64,000 nucleotides of DNA from Maritimibacter sp. HL-12. Its GTDB lineage: Bacteria > Pseudomonadota > Alphaproteobacteria > Rhodobacterales > Rhodobacteraceae. The stretch is from assembly GCF_900177545.1 (NCBI RefSeq), contig NZ_FXBQ01000001.1:3256163-3320162 (forward strand). The letters run 5' to 3'. The notes under the pieces are model-generated. The model was not told the DNA's origin. It saw only the letters and a program-made list of their open reading frames with translations, and made no database searches. Of this stretch, positions 25,853 through 34,530 are shown piece after piece. Every line of letters starts with the position of its first letter. Positions within the stretch are counted from its first letter, which is position 1. The translations under genes and the position numbers were made by a program.

Positions 25853-26323
25853 CTATTGCGGCGCGGGCTGCGGCATCACCGCGTTGACGAGGGTCCGCTG
25901 CACGATCCATTCGCCATCCTGTTTTTCAAGGATCGCGAGGTGATAGCCTTGCAGCGGCTCGCCTTGCGGATCGGTGATCGTGTAGCGGGCGATATCCCAC
26001 GCGGTGTCGCCAAGAACCTCGACGGCGAGGGTCTCCACCTTCATGTCGCGAAAACCGGCCTCGAAGCTCTGCCGGTAGCGCTGTTCGACTGCGCCGCGGC
26101 CCTCGAAGACCTGCCCGAGCGGCCCGTAGTAGACGACATCCTCGGCGAACAGGCGCGACACCGCGGCGGCATCCTGATTGTTGAAACGGGCCTCGTATTG
26201 GTCGAGCCGCGCCTCGATCTCGGCCTCCTGGTCGGGATCGGCCCGCGCAGGCGCGGTCAGGATTGCCGCAAGGGCCAATGCGGAAGCTCCGAGCGCGAGG
26301 GTGGGTTTGGCTTGATACGTCAT
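25853..26323 (-). CDS. Exported SnoaL/NTF2-like protein
   Basis: A 156-residue protein with a signal peptide (ALGASALALAAILTAPARA) and one NTF2-like cone domain (EARLDQYEARFNNQDAAAVSRLF, then YYGPLGQVFEGRGAVEQRY). Such domains bind small ligands or act as isomerases; the substrate is unknown. The start is at 26323, where the signal peptide begins. It is divergent from the GlxA-type regulator with a 107-bp shared gap, so that regulator may control it. Confidence 0.8.
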   Translation of the reverse strand: MTYQAKPTLALGASALALAAILTAPARADPDQEAEIEARLDQYEARFNNQDAAAVSRLFAEDVVYYGPLGQVFEGRGAVEQRYRQSFEAGFRDMKVETLAVEVLGDTAWDIARYTITDPQGEPLQGYHLAILEKQDGEWIVQRTLVNAVMPQPAPQ

Positions 26324-26430
26324 TTGCAGTCTCCCGTGTTGTGGTACTGCGCCCAGTCTGGGGGTTGAGCGCGGGCCGGATAAGCGCGAGACTCGTCGTG
26401 ATCGGTCCATTTCCGTCGCGGAGGGCGAAA

Positions 26431-27441
26431 ATGAGCAAGTCGCCACCCCTGCACGTCAGCCTTGTTGCGGTTCCGGGCACGCTGGCGATGCCCATTGCCG
26501 GGCTCTACGAAGTGCTCACCGCCTTCCCGGTGGTGGCGCATTTCCATGCTTCCGTGCCCGCGACCCCGCCTTTTGCCGTCGAGATCGTCGGAACCGCGCC
26601 GATGACGGTGGCCGCGGGCAGCGGCCTGCCGATCACGATCCAGCGCGGCGTGGACGAGGTGGCGCGAACCGATATCGTGATCGTGCCGACGATGGCGGTG
26701 GAGGAGAACTGGCCAATGGGCCGCCACCCCGAACTGGTGGCGTGGATGCAGCGTATGAACGAAGGCGGCGCGATGTTGTGCTCGGCCTGCACCGGCCTCG
26801 GGCTTCTGGCCGAAACCGGGCTGCTCGACGGCCGCCCGGCCACGACGCACTGGGCGTTCGGGCCCGCTTTCCGGCGGGCATTTCCGCGGGTCGAGCTGCA
26901 TCTCGAGGAGGTTCTGGTCACCGCCGGCGAGCACGAGGAGTTCGCCATGGCGGGCGGCGCGGCCTCGTGGCAGGATCTCGCACTCTACCTGATCGGCCGT
27001 TTCGTCAGCCCCGGCGCGGCCCAGGCGATCGCGCGGTTCGAACTTCTGGAGCGCCACGCCGAAGGCCAGGCCCCCTACCTGCCGTTCCTGCCCAACACCG
27101 ACCATGGCGACGGCATCGTTCGCCGCCAGCAGGATTGGCTGCGGCAGAATTTCGCGGTTGCAAGCCCGGTGACGGAGATGACCCGCCGCTCCGGTCTGTC
27201 GGCGCGCGCCTTCGAGCGGCGGTTCAAGCGCGCAACCGGCCTTGGTCCGATCGCCTATGTGCACCAGGTCCGGATCGACCAGGCGAAGCGGAAACTCGAA
27301 CAGGGCGACCGGCCGATCGACCAGATCAGCTGGGAGGTTGGCTACGAAGACGCGGCGGCGTTCCGGCGGCTGTTCAAGCGCATCGCCCGTGTCACCCCGG
27401 GCGTCTACCGGCGCAAGTTCGCCGTGCCCCGAAACGGCTGA
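26431..27441 (+). CDS. GlxA-type AraC family transcriptional regulator
   Basis: A 336-residue regulator. Residues about 6-190 are a DJ-1/PfpI-like sensor domain, with the elbow Cys in MLCSACTGLGLLAETG and a His in TTHWAFGPAF. The C-terminal 100 residues are a double helix-turn-helix of AraC type (MTRRSGLSARAFERRF, and QISWEVGYEDAAAFRRLFKR). The ATG at 26431 follows GGAGGGCG. The usual targets of this group (quaternary amine or amino-acid catabolism) are not adjacent; the only divergent neighbour is the exported NTF2-like gene. Confidence 0.88.
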   Translation: MSKSPPLHVSLVAVPGTLAMPIAGLYEVLTAFPVVAHFHASVPATPPFAVEIVGTAPMTVAAGSGLPITIQRGVDEVARTDIVIVPTMAVEENWPMGRHPELVAWMQRMNEGGAMLCSACTGLGLLAETGLLDGRPATTHWAFGPAFRRAFPRVELHLEEVLVTAGEHEEFAMAGGAASWQDLALYLIGRFVSPGAAQAIARFELLERHAEGQAPYLPFLPNTDHGDGIVRRQQDWLRQNFAVASPVTEMTRRSGLSARAFERRFKRATGLGPIAYVHQVRIDQAKRKLEQGDRPIDQISWEVGYEDAAAFRRLFKRIARVTPGVYRRKFAVPRNG

Positions 27442-27483
27442 GACGCGGGACCTACGGATCGGCTTTGCGGGCGGTGGGCAATC

Positions 27484-27573
27484 TGGCGGAGAGACAGGGA
27501 TTCGAACCCTGGGTCCCCGTGAAGGGACAACGGTTTTCGAGACCGCCCCGTTCGACCACTCCGGCACCTCTCC
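27484..27573 (-). tRNA. tRNA-Ser (anticodon CGA)
   Basis: A 90-nt tRNA on the minus strand including an encoded CCA (27484-27486). The acceptor stem is GGAGAGG with its partner, a long variable arm is present as expected for a class II tRNA, the T arm reads GGGTTCGAATCCC, and the anticodon loop CTCGAAA gives CGA (reads UCG). It lies between the GlxA regulator and the DUF2059 gene. Confidence 0.96.
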
Positions 27574-27718
27574 GCGGTCTCGCGGGGACATAATGCCAGC
27601 GCGACCGGGGCGCAACCCCTCATTTCCGCCGATCCGCGACTGCCGCGCGCCGCGGCACTTGTGGCGGCTTGGTGGGGTGCCTAGTCTTTGACGGGCAGAC
27701 AGTTGCGAGGAGGCACTC

Positions 27719-28549
27719 ATGCGGGTTCATCAACACATCATTGCGGCGCTCGTGCTTGCCTTGGCCCCGCTCTGGGGGCTTGCCGCGAGCGCGGCGGAAC
27801 GGAGCGAATACCGTGAATTCCTCGAGATCACCGGCTTCGACGTGGCGATCACCTCGATGCAGCAGGGCGCCATGGCGGGGCCCGGCATCACCGGCGACGC
27901 CGCCGATGCCTTCGGCCGCCAATACACCGCGCTGGCCGAGCGGGTGTTCGAGCCCGACCTGATGCTGGAGCGCGCCGTCGACATGATGGCGGCGGTGCTG
28001 CCCGATGCGCTGCTCGAACATGGCGTGGATTTTTACGGCTCCGAACTTGGCCAGCGGCTCGTCGAGGTCGAAAACGCGAGCCACAGGACGGACGACGACC
28101 AACGCCACGCCGAGGGCGAGGAGATTGTCGCGCGGCTCAGCGAGGAAAACCCGGCGCGGCTTGAGGATTACGGCGCGATGCTGGACGCCATCGGCGGCGT
28201 CGAATCAAGCCTGCGCGCGGTGCTCGAAGTGCAACTGCGCTACCTGCTCGCGGCGATGGCGGCGGGCAGCGTCGATATTGACTACTCCGAGGCCGAACTG
28301 CGCGCCTTGCTGGAAGAGCAGGCCCCCGAGATCCGCAGCAACATTGCCATGTTCTCGATGCTCGGCGCGGCCTACACCTACCGTGATCTCTCCGACGCAG
28401 ATATCAGCGCCTATCGCGCCGCGCTGGAAGCCGAGCCGATGCGGCAGGTCTACGAGATCCTGAACGCGATCCAGTTTCAGGTGATGGCGGAACGCTACGA
28501 GGCCCTTGCGGAGGCCTTGCCGGGGCTGACGCCGGAACAGGATATCTGA
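27719..28549 (+). CDS. DUF2059 domain-containing exported protein
   Basis: A 276-residue exported protein: signal peptide ([20 protein letters not shown]), then mostly alpha-helical sequence with two DUF2059-like parts ([25 protein letters not shown] in the first half). The function of the family is unknown. The ATG at 27719 follows CGAGGAGG. It precedes ndk by 161 nt on the same strand but may be separately transcribed. Confidence 0.8.
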   Translation: MRVHQHIIAALVLALAPLWGLAASAAERSEYREFLEITGFDVAITSMQQGAMAGPGITGDAADAFGRQYTALAERVFEPDLMLERAVDMMAAVLPDALLEHGVDFYGSELGQRLVEVENASHRTDDDQRHAEGEEIVARLSEENPARLEDYGAMLDAIGGVESSLRAVLEVQLRYLLAAMAAGSVDIDYSEAELRALLEEQAPEIRSNIAMFSMLGAAYTYRDLSDADISAYRAALEAEPMRQVYEILNAIQFQVMAERYEALAEALPGLTPEQDI

Positions 28550-28710
28550 GGCCCGACCGGGGCCCTGTGCAACGCGCCGCGGCGCTTTGCGGCATGGTGC
28601 ACGGGCGGTCTTTCCATCGCCGCGTCCGCGTGCTAGCAGGCGCGCGAGGCTCGCCGGGGTATTGCGCCCCGGGTCAGCACGCATATCGCCGTAATTTCAA
28701 GAGGACCGAC

Positions 28711-29133
28711 ATGGCCATTCAACGCACCTTCTCTATCATCAAGCCCGACGCGACCAAGCGCAACCTCACCGGCGCGGTCAACGCCAAGATCGAGGCTGCC
28801 GGCCTGCGCATCATCGCCCAGAAACGCATCCGCATGACCCGCGAGCAGGCCGAAACCTTCTACGGCGTGCACCGCGAGCGCCCGTTCTTCGGCGAGCTTG
28901 TCGAGTTCATGATCTCCGAGCCGGTTGTCGTGCAGGTGCTCGAAGGCGAAGACGCCATCGCGAAATACCGTGAAGTGATGGGCGCAACCGATCCGGCAGA
29001 GGCCGCCGATGGCACCATCCGCAAGGATTTCGCGCTGTCGAAGGGCGAGAACTCGGTGCACGGCTCCGACGCGCCGGAAACCGCCGCCGAGGAGATCGCC
29101 TATTTCTTCGCCGGTCTCGACCTGGTCGGCTGA
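28711..29133 (+). CDS. ndk: Nucleoside diphosphate kinase
   Basis: 140 residues, the exact usual length. It transfers the gamma-phosphate from ATP to NDPs through a phospho-histidine. The motif [14 protein letters not shown] carries the catalytic His (about 117), and the N-terminus [17 protein letters not shown] is diagnostic. The start at 28711 follows AAGAGGA. A terminator follows within 30 nt. Confidence 0.97.
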   Translation: MAIQRTFSIIKPDATKRNLTGAVNAKIEAAGLRIIAQKRIRMTREQAETFYGVHRERPFFGELVEFMISEPVVVQVLEGEDAIAKYREVMGATDPAEAADGTIRKDFALSKGENSVHGSDAPETAAEEIAYFFAGLDLVG

Positions 29134-29160
29134 ACCGCCGCATCTGCGTTGGAAGAAACG

Positions 29161-29187
29161 AAAAACCGCCTTTCGAGGCGGTTTTTT
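29161..29187. terminator. Bidirectional terminator after ndk
   Basis: Stem CCGCC/GGCGG around TTTCGA, flanked by AAAAA on the left and six T on the right. It works for ndk on the plus strand and for the esterase gene (whose stop lies at 29187) on the minus strand. Confidence 0.9.
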
Positions 29188-30092
29188 CATTGGAACCGCG
29201 AGAAGAACCCCCAGATTGCCGCGGCCCCGTCGATCTCGAAGGTGGTGCGGTCGATGGGCGGCGAAAACGGCAGAAGGGTATCGCCGGAGGGCCAGCGATG
29301 GCCCATGCCGTCGATCCGGTATCCCTCCACCGCGCCCGTGTCGCAGGTGTACCACCCCTGCCGGTCGGCAAATGTGCCATCGTCGAGCGCATCGAAGCGA
29401 CGGGTTTCGGCGTCCCCGGAACACCCCTTGATCAGGCGGAAGAAATCGACGCTGCGGTCGTGGCCCATCAGCGCCATCGAGGCGCCGGGGCCGGAGGCGA
29501 TCGAGCCGCCATCAATCGGCACGACCCAATCCTCGGTGCCATGGATCAGAACCACCCCGTCGGGCGGGTGGCGGGCGCAATCCTCGGCCAGACCCTCGGG
29601 CAGCGCCATGGCAACCGACCCGACCGCGCGGATCAGCCCCGGGTTCTTGCACGCAAGGGCAAAGCTCATGATCCCGCCTTGCGAGAAACCGGCCGAAAAG
29701 ATCCGCTCGGGATCAATATCGATCCGCGCTTGCACCATCTCGATCACCCGCTGCAGATAGGCGATGTCGTCGCGCCGGGGAACGATCCGCTGCGCCCCGA
29801 TGCCTTCGCCGAGGTTCCACACCCGGGTGAAGGCCGTCGGGTAGACCACCACCACGCCGAATTCCCGGGCGATCTCGTCGAAACGCCCCGCGGTGATGCG
29901 CTGGCGCATCGTGCTGCCGGTTTCGAGCAATCCGTGCAAGGCAAGGATCATCGGGGCAGGGGCGTCGAGACCGTCGGGGATGGTGACGGCAAAGCTGCGC
30001 GGCAGGCCCTCGAAGTCAAATTCGATTTCCGTTGTCGCGCCCCGGATGGGGGAGGCGAGGAAAAGGATGGCCAGAATGGCGAGAATGCGCAT
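29187..30092 (-). CDS. Exported polyhydroxybutyrate-depolymerase-family esterase
   Basis: A 301-residue secreted alpha/beta hydrolase of the LpqC/feruloyl-esterase/PHB-depolymerase group. Signal peptide ILAILAILFLASPIRG; nucleophile Ser in SAGFSQGGIMSF (about residue 133); probable acid in HGTEDWVVP; catalytic His in GMGHRWP. There is no separate substrate-binding domain, so soluble ester substrates are more likely than native polymer granules. The last coding bases overlap the ndk terminator. Confidence 0.85.
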   Translation of the reverse strand: MRILAILAILFLASPIRGATTEIEFDFEGLPRSFAVTIPDGLDAPAPMILALHGLLETGSTMRQRITAGRFDEIAREFGVVVVYPTAFTRVWNLGEGIGAQRIVPRRDDIAYLQRVIEMVQARIDIDPERIFSAGFSQGGIMSFALACKNPGLIRAVGSVAMALPEGLAEDCARHPPDGVVLIHGTEDWVVPIDGGSIASGPGASMALMGHDRSVDFFRLIKGCSGDAETRRFDALDDGTFADRQGWYTCDTGAVEGYRIDGMGHRWPSGDTLLPFSPPIDRTTFEIDGAAAIWGFFSRFQ

Positions 30093-30202
30093 GGACGCCC
30101 TGCGAGGTCAGAGTGTGAACGCTAGGAAGCGCATGCTTGAGGGTCAACGCCGAATGCCTGTCCGTGCCCGAGGGTGAGCGGGTCATCGCCGAAAAGGAAG
30201 GT

Positions 30203-30343
30203 TCAGATCAGCGCCCAATCCGAGTAGACCGGCCTCAGAACCGGCACTTCGGGTGTTTTTGGCGTGGTGCCCTTGGGCTGGGTCTCTGACGCCCCCGACT
30301 CGCTTGTCGATCTGGTGGGCTTCGGTGGGTCCTTGCGTGCCAT
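30203..30343 (-). CDS. Possible small hydrophilic protein
   Basis: A 46-residue frame beginning MARKDPPKPTRSTSESGA and ending PVYSDWALI, rich in Pro, Thr, Ser and Lys and likely unstructured. An AGGAG ribosome site lies 8-10 nt before the ATG at 30343, which is the main reason to list it. No homologue is recognised. It could be non-coding leader sequence upstream of the modE-like gene. Confidence 0.35.
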   Translation of the reverse strand: MARKDPPKPTRSTSESGASETQPKGTTPKTPEVPVLRPVYSDWALI

Positions 30344-30457
30344 CTTTGCTGCTCCTGGCGGCGATCGAACTCCGTCGATCCTGCGCCTCACTTACCTCGT
30401 GGCCTTCTCTTGTCGGAAGACTATCGTTTCATTATCGTCGTGCAATTCGGATAGAGG

Positions 30458-30490
30458 GTGGCAAGAATATGGCAAGATCATGGCAATGGT
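30458..30490 (+). repeat. Three 11-bp direct repeats upstream of modE-like gene
   Basis: GTGGCAAGAAT, ATGGCAAGATC and ATGGCAATGGT lie end to end, sharing TGGCAA in register every 11 bases, close to one helical turn. They sit 35 bp before the ModE-like start and could be a stacked protein-binding site. Confidence 0.55.
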
Positions 30491-30524
30491 TGGTCTCGTG
30501 GGCCGCGCACCCGGCACAGGTGAC

Positions 30525-30908
30525 ATGACCGATCCTTCACAAGCCACCCCGGACACCCCCCGCTTGCGCATCCGCATCGTCTTTGGCGAAGGCCGGATGA
30601 TGGGGCCGGGCAAGGCCGAGCTTCTGGCCCGCATCGACCGCTGCGGCTCGATCGCGGCAGCGGGGCGCGAGATGGGGATGAGCTACAAGCGCGCCTGGAT
30701 GTTGATCGAAACTCTGAACGCGATGTTCCGCGCCCCTCTGGTCGAGCGCGTGCGCGGCGGCCCCGGTGGCGGCGGCGCGGTGTTGACCCCGACCGGGCAC
30801 GAGGTGCTGGCGCACTACCGCGATTTCGTTGCCGAGGCCGAGGCGGCCGGGCAGGGGCCGTTGGCGGCGATGGAAGCCCTTTTGAAACAGCCCCCCGCGC
30901 AGGGATGA
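30525..30908 (+). CDS. ModE-type winged-helix regulator (N-terminal domain only)
   Basis: 127 residues, mainly one LysR-like winged helix (AELLARIDRCGSIAAAGREMGMSYKRAWMLIETLN) as found at the N-terminus of ModE. The C-terminal molybdate-binding (Mop/TOBE) domains are absent. Short forms like this are common in proteobacteria and regulate molybdenum uptake or enzymes. It lies 71 nt upstream of modA on the same strand, and the gap holds a dyad (30934-30957). The ATG at 30525 is chosen; family homology starts soon after. Confidence 0.83.
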   Translation: MTDPSQATPDTPRLRIRIVFGEGRMMGPGKAELLARIDRCGSIAAAGREMGMSYKRAWMLIETLNAMFRAPLVERVRGGPGGGGAVLTPTGHEVLAHYRDFVAEAEAAGQGPLAAMEALLKQPPAQG

Positions 30909-30933
30909 GGCTTGCCATGGCGCGACCGATAGG

Positions 30934-30957
30934 CGATATGGTCGCAAGAACATAACG
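30934..30957 (+). promoter_or_regulatory. Imperfect dyad upstream of modA (possible ModE site)
   Basis: CGATAT and ATAACG separated by exactly 12 bases; the arms are complementary at 5 of 6 positions. The TAT..ATA-type arms and position 22 nt before the modA ATG resemble ModE-binding boxes of alphaproteobacteria. Binding is inferred. Confidence 0.4.
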
Positions 30958-30979
30958 ACGGACCCCAGGAGGCGTTTTC

Positions 30980-31762
30980 ATGCTCGGCCGGATCGCTACA
31001 CGCGCTTTGCTTGCCGCCGTTGTCTGTCTTGGCCTTGCAGGTCGCGCCAGCGCCGCCGAACCCCCGGTTGTCGCCGCGGCTTCCGATCTGCAATTCGCGG
31101 TCACGGAAATTGCCGAGGCCTTTGCGGCCGAAACCGGCCATGAGGTGCGGCTGGCCTTCGGCTCCACCGGGAATTTCGCCCGCCAGATCCGCGAGGGCGC
31201 ACCTTACGAGATCTTCATGGCCGCCGACGAGCGCTTCATCGCAGAGCTCGCCGCCGACGGCTTCACCCGCGATGCCGGCACGCTCTATGCGCTCGGCAGG
31301 CTCGTGGTGATCGCGCCGCATGGCTCGTCGCTTTTGCCCGATGCCGAGTTGGAAAACCTCGAAGCGATGCTGCAAGCCGGGCAGATCACGCGGTTCGCCA
31401 TCGCCAATCCCGACCACGCCCCCTACGGGATGCGCGCGATGGAGGCGCTCAAGGCGCGCGGGCTCTGGGCCGATCTGCAACCGGTCATGGTGCTGGGCGA
31501 GAACGTCAGCCAGGCCGCGCAGTTCGCCCTGTCGGGCAATGCCGAGGGTGGGATCATCGCCTATTCGCTGGCGCTCGCCCCCGAGGTCGGCGCGCGCGGC
31601 AGCCATGCCCTGATCCCCGAGACCTGGCACGCGCCGTTGCGCCAGCGCATGGCGCTCTTGACCAACGCGGGCGCAGCCGCCGAGGCTTTCTATGCCTATA
31701 TCCAGTCGCCGCCTGCGCGCCGTATCATGGCGCGCTATGGCTTTTCGGTATCCGAGGAATAG
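30980..31762 (+). CDS. modA: Molybdate ABC transporter substrate-binding protein
   Basis: A 260-residue periplasmic molybdate/tungstate-binding protein: signal peptide (ALLAAVVCLGLAGRASA), then PVVAAASDLQFAVTEIA and AFGSTGNFARQIREGAPYEIFMAADE, which carry the oxyanion-binding Ser residues. The ATG follows an AGGAGG site. It is followed 3 nt later by modB and then modC, forming a standard modABC operon. Confidence 0.93.
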   Translation: MLGRIATRALLAAVVCLGLAGRASAAEPPVVAAASDLQFAVTEIAEAFAAETGHEVRLAFGSTGNFARQIREGAPYEIFMAADERFIAELAADGFTRDAGTLYALGRLVVIAPHGSSLLPDAELENLEAMLQAGQITRFAIANPDHAPYGMRAMEALKARGLWADLQPVMVLGENVSQAAQFALSGNAEGGIIAYSLALAPEVGARGSHALIPETWHAPLRQRMALLTNAGAAAEAFYAYIQSPPARRIMARYGFSVSEE

Positions 31763-31765
31763 AGC

Positions 31766-32434
31766 GTGGACTGGGACGCCCTCAAGCTCTCGCTCAGTCT
31801 CGCGGCCTGGACGGTGGCGATCCTGCTGCCGGTCTCGGTGTTCGCCGGGCGCGCTCTGGCCTACCGGCGGTTCTCCGGCAAGGGCTTCGTCGAAGCGCTG
31901 GTGATGCTGCCGCTGGTTCTGCCGCCCACGGTCTTCGGCTTCTACCTGCTGGTCGCCTTCGGGCGCAATTCGCCGATCGGGCAAGCCTGGCAGGACATTT
32001 TCGGCCACCAGCTCGTGTTCAGCTTCGAGGGGCTGGTGCTGGCCTCGGTGATCTTCAACCTGCCATTCGCGATCCAACCGGCGCAGCGCGGTTTCGAGGC
32101 GGTGCCGCGCGACGTGCGCGAGGCCGCCGCCTGTTGCGGGATGTCGCCGCTCGCCGCGCTGTGGCGGGTGGAGCTGCCGCTGGCCTGGCCGGGCGTGATG
32201 ACGGCAATGGTGCTGACCTTTGCCCATACCCTTGGCGAATTCGGCATCGTGCTCATGGTCGGCGGCGCGATCCCCGGCGAAACCAGGACCGTTGCGATCG
32301 CGATCTATGACCGGGTGCAGGCCTTCGACATGGAGGCTGCCGGACTGATGGCGGCGGTGCTGGTGGCGATCTCGCTTTTCACCATCGGGTTGACCTATGC
32401 CCTCTCGGCGCGGGTCGGGCGGCGGTTGTCATGA
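31766..32434 (+). CDS. modB: Molybdate ABC transporter permease
   Basis: A 222-residue inner-membrane permease with about five hydrophobic helices. The cytoplasmic EAA loop is visible near residue 145 (EAAACCGMSPLAALWRVELPLAWPG). The start is a GTG 3 nt after the modA stop; the gene ends with an ATGA overlap into modC, implying translational coupling. Confidence 0.94.
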   Translation: MDWDALKLSLSLAAWTVAILLPVSVFAGRALAYRRFSGKGFVEALVMLPLVLPPTVFGFYLLVAFGRNSPIGQAWQDIFGHQLVFSFEGLVLASVIFNLPFAIQPAQRGFEAVPRDVREAAACCGMSPLAALWRVELPLAWPGVMTAMVLTFAHTLGEFGIVLMVGGAIPGETRTVAIAIYDRVQAFDMEAAGLMAAVLVAISLFTIGLTYALSARVGRRLS

Positions 32435-33537
32435 GCCTTGAAGTGATGGCCCGCGCGCGCGCGCCGATCCCGCTCGCGGCCGACTTCCGGGTTGATCCGG
32501 GCGAGCTATTGGCGCTGGTCGGGCATTCGGGATCGGGCAAGACCACGCTCCTGCGCACCATTGCCGGGCTGTGGCGGCCGCAGGCCGCGCGGGTGCGGGT
32601 GGACGGCGAAACCTGGCTCGATACCGAAACCGGGGTCGATTTGCCGCCGCATCGCCGCCGCGTCGGGGTCGTGTTCCAGAATTTCGCCCTGTTTCCGCAC
32701 ATGACGGCGGCGCAGAACGTCATCGCGGCGATGGGGCGCGAGGCGAAGGCCCCCCGGATCGAGGCCGAACGCTTGCTCGAACTGGTCAATCTCGCCGGGT
32801 TGGCCGACCGCAGGCCCGCCGCGCTCTCCGGCGGCCAGCAACAGCGGGTTGCGCTCGCCCGCGCGCTCGCCCGCCGGCCCCACGCGCTGCTCCTCGACGA
32901 GCCGTTCTCGGCGGTCGACCGTGCCACGCGCGAAAAGCTCCACGGCGAGATTGTCGCCTTGCGCGCGCATCTGAACATGCCGGTGGTGCTGGTCACCCAT
33001 GACGTGAACGAGGCGCAGGTTCTGGCCGACCGCATGGTGGTGATCGAGCGAGGCACGGTCTTGAGCCAGGGCAGCACGGCGGAGGTGATGTCGGACCCGG
33101 CGGCGCTGCGCGCGATGGGTCTGCGCGAACTGGCCGCGATTCTGCCCGCCACCGTCACCGAACACACCGACGACGGCCTGACCCGGCTCGAAGCGGCTTC
33201 CGGCCCGCTGCTTCTGCCCCGGATCGACGCCGCCCCCGGCACCCGTCTCAAGGTTCGCATCATGGCTCATGAAGTAATCCTGTCGCGGGCCCGGCCCGAA
33301 GGCCTTTCGGCACAGAACATCGTTCCCGGCCAGGTTGCGCGGATCGTGTCCGGGGAAGGGCCCGCGGTGATCGTTCATATCGCGGTGGGGGAGGACGAGA
33401 TCCTTGCCCGGATCACCCGGCGGGCGCTCACCGATCTTGGCCTCGCCCCGGGCGACGCTGTGCATGCGATCCTGAAGACCATGTCGGTGGCGCGCGACAA
33501 CGTGGCCCCGGCAGATTGGCCCGACGGCGGGCGCTGA
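32431..33537 (+). CDS. modC: Molybdate ABC transporter ATP-binding protein
   Basis: A 368-residue ABC ATPase driving ModB: Walker A GHSGSGKTTLLR (about residue 32), Q-loop VFQNFALFPHM, signature LSGGQQQRVALARALA, Walker B ALLLDEPFSAVD and switch LVTHDVNEA. A C-terminal Mop/TOBE domain (about 290-360) with GLSAQNIVPGQVARI would bind molybdate. The gene is convergent with gluQ. Confidence 0.94.
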   Translation: MSLEVMARARAPIPLAADFRVDPGELLALVGHSGSGKTTLLRTIAGLWRPQAARVRVDGETWLDTETGVDLPPHRRRVGVVFQNFALFPHMTAAQNVIAAMGREAKAPRIEAERLLELVNLAGLADRRPAALSGGQQQRVALARALARRPHALLLDEPFSAVDRATREKLHGEIVALRAHLNMPVVLVTHDVNEAQVLADRMVVIERGTVLSQGSTAEVMSDPAALRAMGLRELAAILPATVTEHTDDGLTRLEAASGPLLLPRIDAAPGTRLKVRIMAHEVILSRARPEGLSAQNIVPGQVARIVSGEGPAVIVHIAVGEDEILARITRRALTDLGLAPGDAVHAILKTMSVARDNVAPADWPDGGR

Positions 33538-33565
33538 TCGGCCTGCGAACTTGCCGCTGCTGCGC

Positions 33566-34399
33566 TCAGAGCCCCACCAGGGCGCGAAGGCCCGCCGGCG
33601 TCTCGCCCGCCTCGCGATAGGCGCGTATCGCACGGGCATCGTCGCGCTTGGCAAGGCGCTTGCCGGTCTCGTCACGGATCAGCCGGTGATGGTGATAGCG
33701 TGGCACCGGAAGGCCGAGCAGGCGTTGCAGGAGCACGTGGAGCGGCGTCGCGGCGAACAGGTCTTCGCCGCGCACCACGTGGGTGACGCCCTGCGCCGCG
33801 TCATCGACCACCACCGAAAGGTGATAGGACGTGGCGATATCCTTGCGCGCGAGCACCACGTCGCCGATGCCGGCGATCATCTCGTCGGGCCGAAACGTGT
33901 GCCGCCCGGGATGGCGCGGCCCGGTCTCCTCGAAGGCGATCGGCCCGGTGATCGCCACGGCGCGGGCGATGTCGAGACGGATCGCATCGCCGGGCCGGAG
34001 GCTTGCCATCGCCCGGCCCCGGCAGGTGCCCGGATAAGGCGGGCCATCGGGCCCGGGCGCCCCCTCCTGCGGCGCGGTGAGGGCCGCGCGGATGTCGGCG
34101 CGGGTGCAGGAACAGGGATAGGTGACGCCGATCCCGGCAAGCCGTGCAAGCGCCGCACCATAGGCCGGCAGCCGCTCGGACTGGCGCATCACCGGCAGCG
34201 GCCAGTCGAGGCCGAGCCAATGCAGATCGTCGTCGATCGCGCGCTCGAACTCGGGGCGGCAGCGCGGCCCGTCGATATCCTCGATCCGGAGCAGGAAGAC
34301 GCCCCCCTCAGCGCGCGCCATGTCCCAGGCGGTCAGCGCCGAGAAGGCGTGGCCGAGGTGCAGGAGCCCGGTGGGCGAGGGGGCGAAGCGGGTGATCAT
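33566..34399 (-). CDS. gluQ: Glutamyl-Q tRNA(Asp) synthetase
   Basis: A 277-residue truncated GluRS paralogue that attaches glutamate to queuosine in tRNA-Asp. It has the class I HIGH-like motif FAPSPTGLLHLGHAFSAL at the N-terminus, acidic RIEDIDGPRCRPEF, a zinc-binding cluster (PCSCTRADI with a later YPGTCRGR) and KRLAKRDDARAI in place of KMSKS. There is no anticodon-binding domain, as expected. Confidence 0.93.
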   Translation of the reverse strand: MITRFAPSPTGLLHLGHAFSALTAWDMARAEGGVFLLRIEDIDGPRCRPEFERAIDDDLHWLGLDWPLPVMRQSERLPAYGAALARLAGIGVTYPCSCTRADIRAALTAPQEGAPGPDGPPYPGTCRGRAMASLRPGDAIRLDIARAVAITGPIAFEETGPRHPGRHTFRPDEMIAGIGDVVLARKDIATSYHLSVVVDDAAQGVTHVVRGEDLFAATPLHVLLQRLLGLPVPRYHHHRLIRDETGKRLAKRDDARAIRAYREAGETPAGLRALVGL

Positions 34400-34446
34400 G
34401 GCGCGAAGCTAGGCGGCGGGGATCGGCCGAGCAAGACCTGCCTGCC

Positions 34447-34497
34447 CCCTTCATCTTTCCGAAAATATCCCGGGGGGTCCGGGGGGCAGCGCCCCCC
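34447..34497 (-). repeat. GC hairpin plus GATATTTTCGG motif after trmFO
   Basis: On the minus strand, 34 nt past the trmFO stop, a perfect 8-bp hairpin (CCGGGGGG with complement) is followed by CCCGGGATATTTTCGGAAAG. It has no T run, but position suggests transcript end formation. A similar motif (GGTATTTGCGG, then AAGAAG) forms the pre-insertion target of the transposon at 35958/38960, so this may be a recurrent intergenic element. Confidence 0.5.
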
Positions 34498-34530
34498 GGC
34501 CTGGTCGCCGCGCGCAGCGCGGGGAAATCC

